Positions 7,271 to 17,285 of a DNA stretch of 64,000 nucleotides are shown one piece after another. Source of the DNA: Rhizobium sp. CFBP 8762 (GTDB lineage Bacteria > Pseudomonadota > Alphaproteobacteria > Rhizobiales > Rhizobiaceae). The stretch is from contig NZ_JACYUD010000003.1 in NCBI RefSeq assembly GCF_014841565.1, positions 186,001 through 250,000 on the forward strand. Reading direction: 5' to 3'. The notes under the pieces were generated by a model. It was not told the origin of the DNA and searched no databases. It worked only from the letters and a program-made list of their open reading frames with translations. Position 1 is the stretch's first letter, and the number at the start of each line of letters is the position of its first letter. Made by a program: the position numbers and the translations under genes.

Positions 7271-9805
7271 TCAGGCCTTTGTTTTTTCAGGCGCAGCGGG
7301 GGCGGTATTGGCTCTGGCACGCCCTGCCGCCTGATCGATCTGGGCTTTTGCAGCAGGCGACAGGCGTTCATCCTCGCTGCTGACAGGCGCGGGGTCTCCA
7401 CCCTCCGCCACAACCTCGTCTTCACTTTCCAGAAGCGGGTTGTCATGCTCGTAGAACGGCTGAATCTTCTCATCGACAAAACGTTTGAAGATTGCGACAC
7501 GCAAATCATTGCGCACCCGCATCCCCTTGAGAATATCGGGCAGATACACCCGCAGTTCGAAATTCAGGGTCGAATCGCCAAAGCCAAGAAACGCGACCAT
7601 AGGCTCAGGATTTTTCAGCACCATCGGATTGCCCTGCGCAATGTCGAGCAGAATTTTCATGACATGCTGTGGGTCGCTATTATAGGTGACCGAGATAGCA
7701 ATGTCGGAGCGGCCCATCTTGTTACGATGCGTCCAGTTGCCTACGGAACCGTTGATAAAGACCGAGTTAGGCACGATAATCGACTGCTGCTGAAACGTTT
7801 CGATCTCCGTCGCGCGGACGGAAATGCGCTTGACGATGCCTTCCATCGTGCCAGACACCACCCAGTCGCCCACCTTGAATGGGCGCTCGGCCAACAGGAT
7901 CAGCCCGGACACAAAGTTCGACACGATGTTTTGCAAACCGAAACCGATACCCAAAGAGAGCGCACCGGCAACCAGCGCGAGGCTGGAAAGATTGATGCCT
8001 GCCGCCGATATGCCCACCAGACCGGCTATGCCGACGCCAAGATAGCCAATTCCGGTTTTGACGGAGTTGCGCACGCCGATATCGACCTGACTGCGCGCCA
8101 TCACTGTGCCGTCCAGCCACTTCTGGAACCAGCCCGTGACGAAGTAGCCAAGCGTGAACAGCAGAATGCCGACGATAATGCCGATCAGCGAGATCGAGAT
8201 GCTGCCGACCTTGATTTCAGTGAGGAGTTGCAAGCCCCACGCCCGAATATCGGCAAACTGAAAGCCCCACTGCAGCAAGATCAATGGAATGCCTGCCAGC
8301 ATAACCAGCACATAAATGCTGAGCCCGGAGACGAGACCAGCCTGATCCATCTGCACCTGACCAAGCTTGTAGCGGCGCTGCAAGCCTCGACCAACCTTGG
8401 TATCGGCAAAGGCATTTTGCTTTGCTACTGCCTTACCGGACAACAGGCCGATATACATGGTGACTAGAATTGCGCTGGTAATGACGATCTGGTTGGCAAG
8501 GAAACGGGAAAGGCCAACATAGCCGAGCACCGAAGCCGAAATCAACGCGATCCCCGTTCCCATCAGAACGATGGATACAAAGCGCGGCCAGCGACGTCCC
8601 GGCGCATCCACCGGCTCTCCCTGACGACGCATCGGGCGTATCCACGAGATGATGATCAGAATCAAGCCAACGATGATGGAGGCAAAGAAGCTCTTGACCA
8701 CGGTCAGCACCAGCGGCGAACCCAGCACTTCGCTGAATCCGCCAAGCAGGTAATCCAGCCCGTTCACGATGGCCATAGCGATAATGGCCGAGGTCAGGAA
8801 GCGGGCACCCCGATCAGAAACATTGACCAGACGAAGCGCACTGTTTTTGGGTGCAAGCACAGCGTGTGTCAGCTTTGAGACGAAGTAGACAGCAACACAC
8901 ACCGACATCGTCAGCCACAACATGGGTGGAATGCGATTGCCGGTCAGAACGTTAAAATTCTCCAGGAAAAAGTAGGTGGCAACGCAAAAGGCTGCAGCCG
9001 CTGTTGTCGGTATCGTCGTCGACCAGAAGGCAACGGAAAGACGGGTGATATAGTCCGGCTCTGCCTGCGCCTCATCCTCTTTGAGCAAAGGCGCAAAAAT
9101 GCGGTAGCCACCTGCCACCAGCACCAGTGCGGCACACAAGGACATGAACACTGCCGCAAACAGCGACAGGCGTTTGAACTTCCACACGAAGGAGGCCCAA
9201 CTACCAACGGTGTTGCGAAAGTTTTCACCCTCGGCAATGCCCGCAGCGCGGGCTTCCACGAACAGATCGCCATTGATAGCCGTGCGGTTGAAAATTGTTT
9301 GTGTGAAGATTGTGCGCCGCGTTGCTGTAATGGCACCGGCCAGTTGCGAGGAATCCGCCGAAAGCCCATCCGCATCGCTGATCAATGCGGTTATCTCATT
9401 GCGCTCGGCAACCAGACGATTGCGCTCGTCGGTCACAACTGACGCTTCCGGTGCCGCATCCTTGGCGGGCGCATCACCGAGCGCCGTCAGCCGTGCCTTG
9501 ATCTCGTCGAGCCTTGCACGCGGACCGGCAATCGTGGCCGTCACCGTGCGTGTCACCTCGTCCGTTCGGGTTTTCAGCTCCAGCAGCCTGTCGTCGTCCT
9601 GATCCTTCGTGGCGGCGTCGACATTTGTCTTGATATTGGCAAGCAGATTACGGCTTTCGTCCAGCTTGGCCTTGACGGCCTGAAGCGGAGCCGAGGACAA
9701 CTGCGTGCTTTGATCGACCGGCGTGTCCTGCGCAGCCGCAACCAAGGGCGCAAACGCTGACACCAGCAGCATGATCGATAGTAGGATAGTCCGAAATTCA
9801 GGCAA
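7271..9805 (-). CDS. Large MscS-type mechanosensitive channel with DUF3772 domain, 844 aa
   Basis: A signal peptide (TILLSIMLLVSAFAPLVAAA) is followed by a periplasmic, coiled-coil-prone DUF3772 region (about 30-180), about ten membrane segments (about 200-600), then the MscS pore helix and beta domain. The core signature reads GIGFGLQNIVSNFVSG and LLAERPFKVGDWV (about 620-660). The C-terminus is a charged cytoplasmic tail. Such channels release solutes on hypo-osmotic shock from the inner membrane. The start is TTG 9805 with AGGGAA upstream; this choice gives a proper signal peptide, while the nearby ATG is out of frame. Confidence 0.9.
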   Translation of the reverse strand: MPEFRTILLSIMLLVSAFAPLVAAAQDTPVDQSTQLSSAPLQAVKAKLDESRNLLANIKTNVDAATKDQDDDRLLELKTRTDEVTRTVTATIAGPRARLDEIKARLTALGDAPAKDAAPEASVVTDERNRLVAERNEITALISDADGLSADSSQLAGAITATRRTIFTQTIFNRTAINGDLFVEARAAGIAEGENFRNTVGSWASFVWKFKRLSLFAAVFMSLCAALVLVAGGYRIFAPLLKEDEAQAEPDYITRLSVAFWSTTIPTTAAAAFCVATYFFLENFNVLTGNRIPPMLWLTMSVCVAVYFVSKLTHAVLAPKNSALRLVNVSDRGARFLTSAIIAMAIVNGLDYLLGGFSEVLGSPLVLTVVKSFFASIIVGLILIIISWIRPMRRQGEPVDAPGRRWPRFVSIVLMGTGIALISASVLGYVGLSRFLANQIVITSAILVTMYIGLLSGKAVAKQNAFADTKVGRGLQRRYKLGQVQMDQAGLVSGLSIYVLVMLAGIPLILLQWGFQFADIRAWGLQLLTEIKVGSISISLIGIIVGILLFTLGYFVTGWFQKWLDGTVMARSQVDIGVRNSVKTGIGYLGVGIAGLVGISAAGINLSSLALVAGALSLGIGFGLQNIVSNFVSGLILLAERPFKVGDWVVSGTMEGIVKRISVRATEIETFQQQSIIVPNSVFINGSVGNWTHRNKMGRSDIAISVTYNSDPQHVMKILLDIAQGNPMVLKNPEPMVAFLGFGDSTLNFELRVYLPDILKGMRVRNDLRVAIFKRFVDEKIQPFYEHDNPLLESEDEVVAEGGDPAPVSSEDERLSPAAKAQIDQAAGRARANTAPAAPEKTKA

Positions 9806-10064
9806 AACCGCATTCCCTGTGCATGTATCAGCATGTGATTCGTCATAACGAGATCACTCAAGTCATCCATAGTTCAAGTTAAAGCCAATTTGTGGCGTGT
9901 TCAGCGCAGATTTACCAAACGAGGGCACGCACGCAAAGCTTGCCAATTCGTTAAAATTGAGTAGGCTATCCGTCATTAGAGGTGTGACTGTCGTCATGTC
10001 ACTTCTATTACGTGCTTCTCGCAATGATCATGCCACCGCAACCTGTCTTTTGGGAGGGCCAGTC

Positions 10065-10286
10065 ATGTTGGCGCAATTACAGTCGCAGGAGAGCCAAGTC
10101 ATATTCCCGCAGGATCTGAATATGCTTCAGCGGGTGTTCAAACGTTATTGTGTTGAGCAAAGTTTACCACCTGAGAGCACCCGAGCGGAAAATGCCGCTG
10201 CCTCTCTGATCCAGATGTTTCGCAGCGGAACAATCAGCGAAATCGCCCTGGCAGACGCCATTCGCCTGTTTCACGACGACCACTAA
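10065..10286 (+). CDS. Conserved small protein of unknown function, 73 aa
   Basis: The frame stays open from 9897, but GGGAGG at 10052-10057 picks ATG 10065. The protein has an N-terminal segment (VIFPQDLNMLQRVFKRYCVE), a variable linker, and a helical C-terminal half (AASLIQMFRSGTISEIALAD). It resembles small uncharacterised rhizobial proteins with a 'FPxDLxxLQxVF' opening. There is no signal peptide or membrane segment. The stop codon is followed directly by a RIME-like element. It is divergent from the MscS gene. Confidence 0.7.
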   Translation: MLAQLQSQESQVIFPQDLNMLQRVFKRYCVEQSLPPESTRAENAAASLIQMFRSGTISEIALADAIRLFHDDH

Positions 10287-10387
10287 AGCATAATCCGACC
10301 GGAGCGAAGCGAGGATCGAAAAAATTATGCGTACAAATAAATGGTTTAGAGCGCCGATCTGATTCAATTAGATCGAATAGCGCTCTA
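10287..10387 (+). repeat. RIME-like intergenic mosaic element, copy 1
   Basis: Two palindromic modules: GCATAAT...ATTATGC enclosing GACCGGAGCGAAGCGAGGATCG, then TTAGAGCGC...GCGCTCTAA enclosing GATCTGATTC. The element begins at the base after the TAA stop of the preceding gene. Copies 2 (43433-43536, same strand) and 3 (60346-60441, opposite strand) match it closely. Confidence 0.85.
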
Positions 10388-10439
10388 AGCATGTCGCGCA
10401 CAAGTGCGCAGCCGTTTTGTAAGAACGCGAAACGCCCAA

Positions 10440-12212
10440 TCAGCGAAGCGGCCAGACAACCATCAGCAGTGGCACAGTGACGAGAATAATCAGCATGGAG
10501 AGCGGCAATCCAAGGCGCGGATAATCACTGAACCGGTATCCACCCGGGCCCATAACCAACGTGTTGCACTGGTGGCCGATGGGCGTGAGGAAATCACATC
10601 CTGCGCCAATCGCCACGGCCATCAGAAAGGCTTCGGGCCGAAAACCCAGTGACGATGCAAAACTGGCCGCAATGGGTGCCATTACCAACACCGTGGCTGC
10701 ATTGTTCAAAAACGGCGTCACGGCCATGGCAGCACATAAGATCAACACCAATGCGCCAAAAGGCGGAAGGCTGGATGCCAGTTGCCCCAGCCATCCGGCA
10801 ATAACATCTGTGCCGCCGGAGGTGCGCAGCGAGTCCGATACCGGAATCAATGCCGCCAGCATCACGAGAATAGGGCCGTCAACGGCATGGTACAGCTCGC
10901 GCAACGGGATGATCTTGAAAACTGCCATCGCCAGTGCCGCAGCGAAGAATGCGATGGTGACCGGCAAAACGCCGAGGGCGGTGCTGCCCATGGCAACCAG
11001 CAGAATGAACAGCGGAACATAGGCTTGACGCACCGTACCCAACAGGATCTTGCGTTGGGCCAGCGGCAGACACGCAAACTCCTGCAAGAATACGGTCAAC
11101 TCCTTTCGTCCGCCCTGCAAGACAATAACATCGCCCGCCTGCAGGGTGATTTCGGCAAGACGGTCCTTCAGCCGCTGTCCTTTTCGGCTGACAGCCAACA
11201 GGTTGATGTTGTGATTGTTGAACAACGCAATGCGTTGGGCCGAAGTACCGGATAAAGAGGATTCGCTGCTGATGACGACCTCAACCGCCTCGATATCTGC
11301 GCTATTCTTTTCCATGGCCGCCAGACGATCACCGGAGAGCTTGAGTCTTCCCTGCGAAATGATGCGGTCAAGCGCCTCGGAGTCCCCTTCCAGCAGCAGA
11401 ACGTCATCCACCTCCAGCCTGACATCCGGGAAGGGCGTCAGGCGCCTTTGTCCGCGAATGATGGATGTGACGATGGCATTGCCGTCCCCTATTTTTACGA
11501 GATCGCTCAATGCCTTGCCGACGACAGTCGACGTGGGTGTTAAAGTTGCTTCCGAGGCATAATTTCCGATTTCAATTGCGGTATCGATGGATGCCGCCTG
11601 TCCGGTGCGCTGCGGGACCAGCCGATAGGCGACCAAAAGAAAAAGAATACCGACCACAGCCAGTGTTGCTCCAACCGGCGTGAAATCGAACATGGTGAAG
11701 CTTTCCCCGGTCATTTCGGCCCGCACGCGCGACACGACAATGTTGGGGGATGTGCCGATTTGCGTCATCAACCCGCCCAGAAGGGAGCCGAACGCCATGG
11801 GCATCAGGAAAACCGAAGGCGACACACCGGACCGACGCGCGAACTGAAACGCGACGGGCATCATGATGGCCAGCGCACCGATATTTTTAATGAAGGCCGA
11901 CAGGACGGTCACAACAATCAGCAACACCGCCATCTGTCCACGCACGGACCCCATGCGCGGCATGTACCGCTCTATGGCCGCATCGACCAAGCCGGAACGG
12001 GCGACGCCGGCGCTGACGATCAGCGCGCTGGCGACAATAATGACAATATCGTCACTGAAACCATCAAACGCATTTTCGAACGGGACAATGCCGACCGCAA
12101 CACCCAGCATCAACGCACAACAGGCGACAATATCATAACGGAACCGGTCAACAAGAAAGGCCACCATCATGGCACCGATGACGAAGAATGCGAGACACTG
12201 CTGAAAAGTCAT
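10440..12212 (-). CDS. SLC13/DASS-family permease with two TrkA-C domains, 590 aa
   Basis: Hydrophobic segments at both ends (about 5-200 and 395-590) flank a soluble middle (about 205-385) with two TrkA-C/RCK_C modules (GDGNAIVTSIIRGQRRLTPF; RLEVDDVLLLEGDSE; ITLQAGDVIVLQGG). The membrane half has the SLC13-type motifs QIGTSPNIVVS and NNAATVLVMAPIA and the C-terminal PIGHQCNTLVMGPG. Transporters of this build move anions such as sulfate, dicarboxylates or other oxyanions with Na+ or H+. The substrate cannot be assigned. It acts in the inner membrane and stands alone in its transcription unit. Confidence 0.9.
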   Translation of the reverse strand: MTFQQCLAFFVIGAMMVAFLVDRFRYDIVACCALMLGVAVGIVPFENAFDGFSDDIVIIVASALIVSAGVARSGLVDAAIERYMPRMGSVRGQMAVLLIVVTVLSAFIKNIGALAIMMPVAFQFARRSGVSPSVFLMPMAFGSLLGGLMTQIGTSPNIVVSRVRAEMTGESFTMFDFTPVGATLAVVGILFLLVAYRLVPQRTGQAASIDTAIEIGNYASEATLTPTSTVVGKALSDLVKIGDGNAIVTSIIRGQRRLTPFPDVRLEVDDVLLLEGDSEALDRIISQGRLKLSGDRLAAMEKNSADIEAVEVVISSESSLSGTSAQRIALFNNHNINLLAVSRKGQRLKDRLAEITLQAGDVIVLQGGRKELTVFLQEFACLPLAQRKILLGTVRQAYVPLFILLVAMGSTALGVLPVTIAFFAAALAMAVFKIIPLRELYHAVDGPILVMLAALIPVSDSLRTSGGTDVIAGWLGQLASSLPPFGALVLILCAAMAVTPFLNNAATVLVMAPIAASFASSLGFRPEAFLMAVAIGAGCDFLTPIGHQCNTLVMGPGGYRFSDYPRLGLPLSMLIILVTVPLLMVVWPLR

Positions 12213-12336
12213 CGATACGCCTGAAATAGAAGAATCTACTTGAGCGCTCTCTGTGTCAGATTCGCCGTACGATATTCAAGTGCAGACCATAAGCCACATC
12301 AAAAAAGTGTTGCCGCTTCCATTCGCAACCGCATAC

Positions 12337-12367
12337 AAAAAAGGCCCCGTTGCAACAACGAGGCCCT
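12337..12367 (-). terminator. Rho-independent terminator of the DUF2171 gene
   Basis: On the minus strand, GGGCCTCGTTG/CAACGGGGCC form a GC-rich stem followed by six T residues, 29 bases past the stop at 12397. Confidence 0.85.
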
Positions 12368-12396
12368 TGGGACTGATAACTCAGCGTATTGGCACG

Positions 12397-12654
12397 TTAG
12401 GAAGACTTGCCGTCTTCTTCCTCCTCAAATGTTACCGCAACATCGCCGTTGGCCGAAAGGCGAACCTTATCGCCCTCAATGTCTGCGACAAGACCCAAGG
12501 AGATGAAGTGGTGATGCCCCTCATGGGCGCCCTCGCCGCTGTCTTTCTTGGTCAGCTTGATGCGGTCGCCCACGACCCGGTCCACTGTACCGACATGAAC
12601 GCCATCGGCGCCAATTACTTCAGCATGTTCTTTGATCTGGCTTGAATCAACCAT
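12397..12654 (-). CDS. DUF2171 domain protein, 85 aa
   Basis: The sequence VDSSQIKEHAEVIGADGVHV, then GTVDRVVGDRIKLTKKDSG, HHHFISLGLVADIEGDKVRL and a Glu-rich tail, is a full DUF2171 domain, a PRC-barrel-like small beta protein. It is cytoplasmic, with no export signal. The function is unknown; homologs are common beside stress and envelope genes in rhizobia. It is a single-gene unit closed by its own strong terminator. Confidence 0.88.
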   Translation of the reverse strand: MVDSSQIKEHAEVIGADGVHVGTVDRVVGDRIKLTKKDSGEGAHEGHHHFISLGLVADIEGDKVRLSANGDVAVTFEEEEDGKSS

Positions 12655-12820
12655 GACATATCTCCTTGTTCATACACGGGATAAATGCGCGAACTCGAAA
12701 ATGGATGCATCGCGGAACGCATTTTCCGCCGACCAACGTCTGGGGAGATATTCGGAAGGAGCGTGGAACAAAAACCCGGCCCCGCCGTTTTCGTATCGTA
12801 ATTCAATTTGGAGATGGGAC

Positions 12821-12895
12821 ATGAATAATATTGTATGGATTGTTGGCGCAGTTGTGATCGTTCTGGCCGTACTGTCTTTCTTCGGACTTCGTTGA
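12821..12895 (+). CDS. Single-pass membrane micro-protein, 24 aa
   Basis: ATG 12821 follows GGAG at 12810-12813 with good spacing. The whole product is one hydrophobic helix (NNIVWIVGAVVIVLAVLSFF) ending in G-L-R. Near-identical peptides are conserved in rhizobia, to my recollection, and usually go unannotated because of size. The frame remains open further upstream, but that longer version is polar, low in credibility and lacks a ribosome site. The role is unknown; a structural or regulatory inner-membrane peptide is likely. Confidence 0.7.
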   Translation: MNNIVWIVGAVVIVLAVLSFFGLR

Positions 12896-13036
12896 TCCGA
12901 AATTCTTAAGTCATTGACTGTTTGAAGGGGATTTAGGCTCTGGCTTACGTCCTCTTTTTGCTTTGGAGACCCCTGCATTGCTTGGTGGGTGAAGGAGTGC
13001 TAGACGGGTTGACCGTCGTTCACTTCAGGATTTCCT

Positions 13037-14080
13037 ATGAAAGCCATGTCTTACGAGCAGTTCGGCCGGACGCCCGCCGTTCGCACTCTCCCCGATCCAA
13101 CACCCTCAGCGGATGCCGTCGTGATTGACGTGAAAGCGACCGGGCTATGCCGGAGTGACTGGCATGGCTGGGTTGGCCATGACAGCGACATTTCTCTTCC
13201 TCACGTTCCCGGACACGAGTTTGCTGGCGTTGTGGTGGCGACCGGCCATGAGGTGCGACGCTTCAAGCTTGGCGACCGGGTTACTGTCCCCTTCGTTTCT
13301 GGCTGCGGGCACTGCGGCGAGTGCCGATCTGGCAATCAGCAGGTCTGCGAAGAGCAGTTCCAGCCGGGATTTACACAATGGGGTTCCTTCGCGGAGCTGG
13401 TCGAAATTCGATATGCCGACAGCAACCTCGTCATTTTGCCCGAAGACATGGACTACGCGACGGCGGCGAGCCTTGGCTGCCGTTTCGCAACATCGTTCCG
13501 GGCCGTCGTCGATCAGGGACGGCTGAAAGGCGGCGAGTGGCTGGCTGTCCACGGTTGCGGCGGGGTTGGCCTTTCCGCGATCATGATTGGCGCCGCACTT
13601 GGGGCCAACGTTATCGCCATTGACATTGATGCGGGAAAGCTGGCGCTGGCACTATCTCTTGGAGCATGTGCCACGATCAACAGCCTTGAAACGCCGGATG
13701 TGGTGGGTGAAATCCGTGATCTAACCAAAGGCGGAGCACATGTGTCCGTCGATGCGCTCGGTCATCCTCAAACCTGCTTCAACTCCATCAGCAATCTGCG
13801 TCGCCGGGGCCGCCATGTTCAGGTCGGGCTTATGCTGGGGGACAATACCACCCCGCAAATTCCCATGGCGCAAGTTATTGCCCACGAACTGGAAGTCTAC
13901 GGCAGCCATGGCATGCAGGCCTGGCGCTACGGTGCAATGCTGAACATGATTTCGTCTGGCAAACTGGAACCGCAGAAACTGATTGCACGGCATATCTCGC
14001 TGTCGGACGCCATTGCACCTTTGATGGCGATGGGCACGACCTCGGAAACAGGCCTGACGATCATCGATCGCTTCGTGTAA
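13037..14080 (+). CDS. Zinc-dependent alcohol dehydrogenase (MDR superfamily), 347 aa
   Basis: Catalytic zinc ligands are visible as Cys38 ([11 protein letters not shown]) and His60-Glu61 (PGHEFAG). The structural zinc loop has four cysteines at 90, 93, 96 and 104 ([15 protein letters not shown]). The nucleotide-binding fold has [20 protein letters not shown] with an acidic residue at the end of strand 2 (AIDID), which favours NAD over NADP. The length is normal. The substrate is unknown. Nothing links it to its neighbours; it stands between a micro-protein gene and tRNA-Lys. Confidence 0.92.
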   Translation: MKAMSYEQFGRTPAVRTLPDPTPSADAVVIDVKATGLCRSDWHGWVGHDSDISLPHVPGHEFAGVVVATGHEVRRFKLGDRVTVPFVSGCGHCGECRSGNQQVCEEQFQPGFTQWGSFAELVEIRYADSNLVILPEDMDYATAASLGCRFATSFRAVVDQGRLKGGEWLAVHGCGGVGLSAIMIGAALGANVIAIDIDAGKLALALSLGACATINSLETPDVVGEIRDLTKGGAHVSVDALGHPQTCFNSISNLRRRGRHVQVGLMLGDNTTPQIPMAQVIAHELEVYGSHGMQAWRYGAMLNMISSGKLEPQKLIARHISLSDAIAPLMAMGTTSETGLTIIDRFV

Positions 14081-14216
14081 CCACGTCAGCGGCGCTGCAT
14101 CTTGTTGAAGCGCCGCTGTTTATTTTCACTTTTTCGCAGAAAAATGCTATTCCCCGCTAGACAAGATTGGAGAAGACCCTTATTACGCGCTTCAAGACGC
14201 CGAGGCGGTCTTAAGT

Positions 14217-14292
<76 letters not shown>

Positions 14293-14316
14293 ATCTTTCC
14301 CGTGTTTGAAATGCAG

Positions 14317-14337
14317 AAGCCCTCCGGGGCTTTTTTA
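14317..14337 (+). terminator. Terminator of the tRNA-Lys gene
   Basis: AAGCCC/GGGCTT stem with six T residues, 25 bases past the tRNA 3' end. Confidence 0.85.
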
Positions 14338-14354
14338 CGTTTTGTCTCATGGTC

Positions 14355-15278
14355 TTAACGACCTATATTCAGTATACCGGAAGCGACACGCACGGCGCTT
14401 CCGCCAATCCGCGCAGCGGTGATTTCGCCACCTTTCACGTCCAGATGCAGGTGAATGTAGGACGGGCGGCCCATTTCAACACCCTGCTCCACCATCAGTG
14501 GATAATGCCCGTCAATCAACTGATCGAAATCATGAATGGCACCCGACAGCGCGGCAACGGCGGAGCCTGTTGCGGGATCTTCCGTCAATCCCATTTCCGG
14601 CGCAAACATGCGTGCGTGGAAACTGGCAGCGTGGTGTACCCCTCCGCGACAATAGACATAGGCCGAGGCGAGATGCCCCTCTGCCAGCGGCGCAACATGC
14701 AGCCAACGCTCGGGATCGAACGCGACGGTCTGCACGGCATCCAGATCATGCACCGGGATCAGCACAAACGGCACGCCTGCAGACCAGAGACACGGAATGT
14801 GATTTTCAAATCCGATCTGCGCCGCAGACAGGCCAAAGGCATCTGCTATCTTCTGATGATCCAGTGTGGCATTCAACCGGCTCGATTTGCGAGGCGCATC
14901 AAATTCTGCGAACGACACTGCGTCGGGCATAAGCCGCACGGCGCAGCGAACAGGACCAACCTGCTCCTGCATGACCTGCACCAGATCGAGCGCCGCGCTT
15001 CGATCCGCACTGGATTCTTCCGCCAAGGCAACGGCTGTGCCGACTGTGGGATGGCCTGCAAACGGCAATTCACGCGATATGGTAAAGATACGCAGGCTTG
15101 CCACATGGGCGGGTTGCTTGGGCGCACAGACGAAAACCGTCTCGGACAGATTGAATTCCCCGGCGATCGCCAGCATGTCCGCGTCCGATAGACCATCCCC
15201 ATCGAACACGACAGCCAGAGGGTTTCCAGCAAGGCTCACCTCGGTGAACACATCATAAATTGCGTACCGTCTGTCCAC
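14355..15278 (-). CDS. PhzF-family isomerase, 307 aa
   Basis: Members of this family have a diaminopimelate-epimerase-like fold and catalyse isomerisation or epimerisation; most are of unknown substrate. Visible signatures are YDVFTEVSLAGNPLAVVFDG at the N-terminus, the catalytic Glu in FNLSETVFV, ELPFAGHPTVGTA, and the C-terminal GLTEDPATGSAVAAL. The start is GTG 15278, supported by AGGGGAGA and a 17-base gap from the upstream Nudix stop; an earlier in-frame start would overlap that gene. It is third in a minus-strand series after the endonuclease and Nudix genes. Confidence 0.92.
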   Translation of the reverse strand: MDRRYAIYDVFTEVSLAGNPLAVVFDGDGLSDADMLAIAGEFNLSETVFVCAPKQPAHVASLRIFTISRELPFAGHPTVGTAVALAEESSADRSAALDLVQVMQEQVGPVRCAVRLMPDAVSFAEFDAPRKSSRLNATLDHQKIADAFGLSAAQIGFENHIPCLWSAGVPFVLIPVHDLDAVQTVAFDPERWLHVAPLAEGHLASAYVYCRGGVHHAASFHARMFAPEMGLTEDPATGSAVAALSGAIHDFDQLIDGHYPLMVEQGVEMGRPSYIHLHLDVKGGEITAARIGGSAVRVASGILNIGR

Positions 15279-15295
15279 GCTTATCTCCCCTGTTG

Positions 15296-16051
15296 CTACG
15301 TACAGAGTGGCATATTCTCGCCAGCATCCACAAGACCGAACAGCCATTTCAAGATGGGCGGCATGAAAGCCGGGTAATTGTGCAGGTTGGGATCAGGATC
15401 GCTGATTGTCAAAACATCAGCAACTTCCGGGTCCGGTGTCAGCGCGCGATGCCGCTCGATCTGTTCAAGCAGCGCCTTCGCCGTTTCCTGAAAACGGTAA
15501 ACCTGAAACACCGTAATGGTGCGTGCGCTGTGCAAAAGATGAAGTCCGCTACGCCCGACCGCACAGCCAAGATCAAGCCCGATTTCCTCGCGCACCTCTC
15601 GCGCCATGTTGCCGAGCACATCGCATTTGCCACGACGGACATCGCCTTCATCCAAGGACCCCGCCGCACAATAGACCCTGCCGGGGTTTGCCGTGGTTTC
15701 CGCCATGCGGATGGCGATGACCTTGCCATCTGCCGACACAATAACAGGCAACCCGAACAGGTGGAGCGCCTCGTGCGTCCTCAGCTTGCGCCACAGCATG
15801 AAGCTGGCGAAAGAAACGAGGTGGGCGTCGCTGTGCAGCACACCATCCACCAGACTGACCCGATGTTGCAGAACCATCTGGCCGTTGAACAGGGCCGGGT
15901 TCGCGGCAATTTCAACCGCCCAATTGGTATCGATGTCGGACTCGTGTTTTGAAACGAAGGGATGAGGTGCCGTGTGCACAGTGATATCCACACAGGAGAT
16001 GGGAACGATCTCCCCTTCTGGCGGAAAACCTTCAGGGTAAAGTGTGCTCAT
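15296..16051 (-). CDS. Nudix-like hydrolase, 251 aa
   Basis: The start is ATG 16051, which overlaps the upstream gene's stop by four bases (ATGA), a sign of translational coupling. The Nudix core is seen at about 150-180 (AAGSLDEGDV...GNMAREVREEIGLDLG), giving the R-E-x-x-E-E-x-G helix; the loop before it is slightly longer than the strict 23-residue box. The N-terminal 80 residues form an extra domain as in larger Nudix proteins acting on nucleoside diphosphate derivatives. The substrate is unknown. It is co-directional with the endonuclease/exonuclease-fold gene and PhzF. Confidence 0.8.
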   Translation of the reverse strand: MSTLYPEGFPPEGEIVPISCVDITVHTAPHPFVSKHESDIDTNWAVEIAANPALFNGQMVLQHRVSLVDGVLHSDAHLVSFASFMLWRKLRTHEALHLFGLPVIVSADGKVIAIRMAETTANPGRVYCAAGSLDEGDVRRGKCDVLGNMAREVREEIGLDLGCAVGRSGLHLLHSARTITVFQVYRFQETAKALLEQIERHRALTPDPEVADVLTISDPDPNLHNYPAFMPPILKWLFGLVDAGENMPLCT

Positions 16052-17154
16052 GGCAGTTCCAACTCCACAACAACCGGGCAATGATCGGAGGCTTTCGGGC
16101 GATCCCATCCCGTGCGCGGGAAGCGTGGGACGTCCTGCCCCGGCGGAAACGGGGTGCGAAATGGCTGTCCCGCCCGAATGATTTCCGGCAAGGTGTTTGA
16201 ATTCAAACGGGACAGTGCGGGCGAAAGCCAGATGTAATCCAGCTGGCACAGATGGCGCTCCTGCGGGCCACGGGAATGAAACAACGTCCAGCGTTCCATC
16301 TCTGGCAAACGCCCGACAATATTGTCTGCGAAATTATCTTCGCCTAAAACGTTCAAAGCACTGATGGTTTCCGCTTTGGGTGTGAACGTGTAACCATTGC
16401 GCTTATCGCCTGCAATCTCAATGCGTTCCTGATAGTCGTTCATGTCACCGCAGATGGCGAAACTAGCTGTGCCTATCCCCTCGCCAAACCGCTTTGTGAT
16501 CAGACTTCGCACGGCAAGCGCTTCGGCGCTGCGCACCGGCATGGTGGACAGCCTGCCATCGGCGCCATCCCGTCCCGGTCCCATGGATTTGAAATGCACC
16601 ACATAAAGCGTCAGCGGACGGCCACCGATGCGCAGGTCGAGTTCAAGGCAGTCACGGCGAAACACGCGGTCAAGCGGCTGGTTTGTCAGGGCAACGGAAT
16701 CGGTAAACAGGCCGGAATACTCATAGCTCAGTGCACCATGGCTGGTGACGTTGAGGCACTCAATTTTCTGCCCGTCACGCGTCTCTTCGCGCATCATCAC
16801 GGCCACATCGATTCCGCGTGTATCGTTCCCCTCGATCAAAAACTTATGCCGGTAGCCCTCACCCATCATGCGGTACAGGTAGCCATACTCGAACGCGTCA
16901 AGCGCCTCCATATTATCGGCTTCCTGCAAACACAGGATATCGGCATCGCACTCGGCAATCGCGAGCGCAGAAAGCTGGCGGGTATCGTCTGTCAGCGATA
17001 CGGCGCGTGCGCCCTCCAGCCGCTCATACTCATCCTTGCTTTCAACATCATAGAGGCGCAGCACACGGTCCTGCCTGTTCTGATGTTTGAACCCGGAGAA
17101 GTCGAAGCGGCTGACAAGATTTTCGATATTGAACGTGGCGAGACGAAGGGGCAT
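16048..17154 (-). CDS. Endonuclease/exonuclease/phosphatase-fold hydrolase, 368 aa
   Basis: The DNase I-like metallohydrolase fold is shown by LRLATFNIENL at the start, the catalytic Glu in LCLQEADN, the Asn/His pair in VVHFKSMGPG, GDMNDY in the middle, LDYIWLSP, and the terminal S-D-H-C-P-V. The start is placed at ATG 17154, where the family's opening motif begins. It may cut nucleic acids, phospholipids or sugar phosphates. It is the first gene of a three-gene minus-strand unit with a Nudix-like and a PhzF gene. Confidence 0.87.
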   Translation of the reverse strand: MPLRLATFNIENLVSRFDFSGFKHQNRQDRVLRLYDVESKDEYERLEGARAVSLTDDTRQLSALAIAECDADILCLQEADNMEALDAFEYGYLYRMMGEGYRHKFLIEGNDTRGIDVAVMMREETRDGQKIECLNVTSHGALSYEYSGLFTDSVALTNQPLDRVFRRDCLELDLRIGGRPLTLYVVHFKSMGPGRDGADGRLSTMPVRSAEALAVRSLITKRFGEGIGTASFAICGDMNDYQERIEIAGDKRNGYTFTPKAETISALNVLGEDNFADNIVGRLPEMERWTLFHSRGPQERHLCQLDYIWLSPALSRLNSNTLPEIIRAGQPFRTPFPPGQDVPRFPRTGWDRPKASDHCPVVVELELP

Positions 17155-17285
17155 GGGCGAATCCGGTTGCTGTCGAAGTCTACTTAAAGCGCGTTGGAAA
17201 GAAAGCCACACCGGCGGTAACTTGAAAACCAAGCCCGCCGCTTTACTCTTACCTCACGCGCAGTGCGTGAAACCGGGGGAAGACT

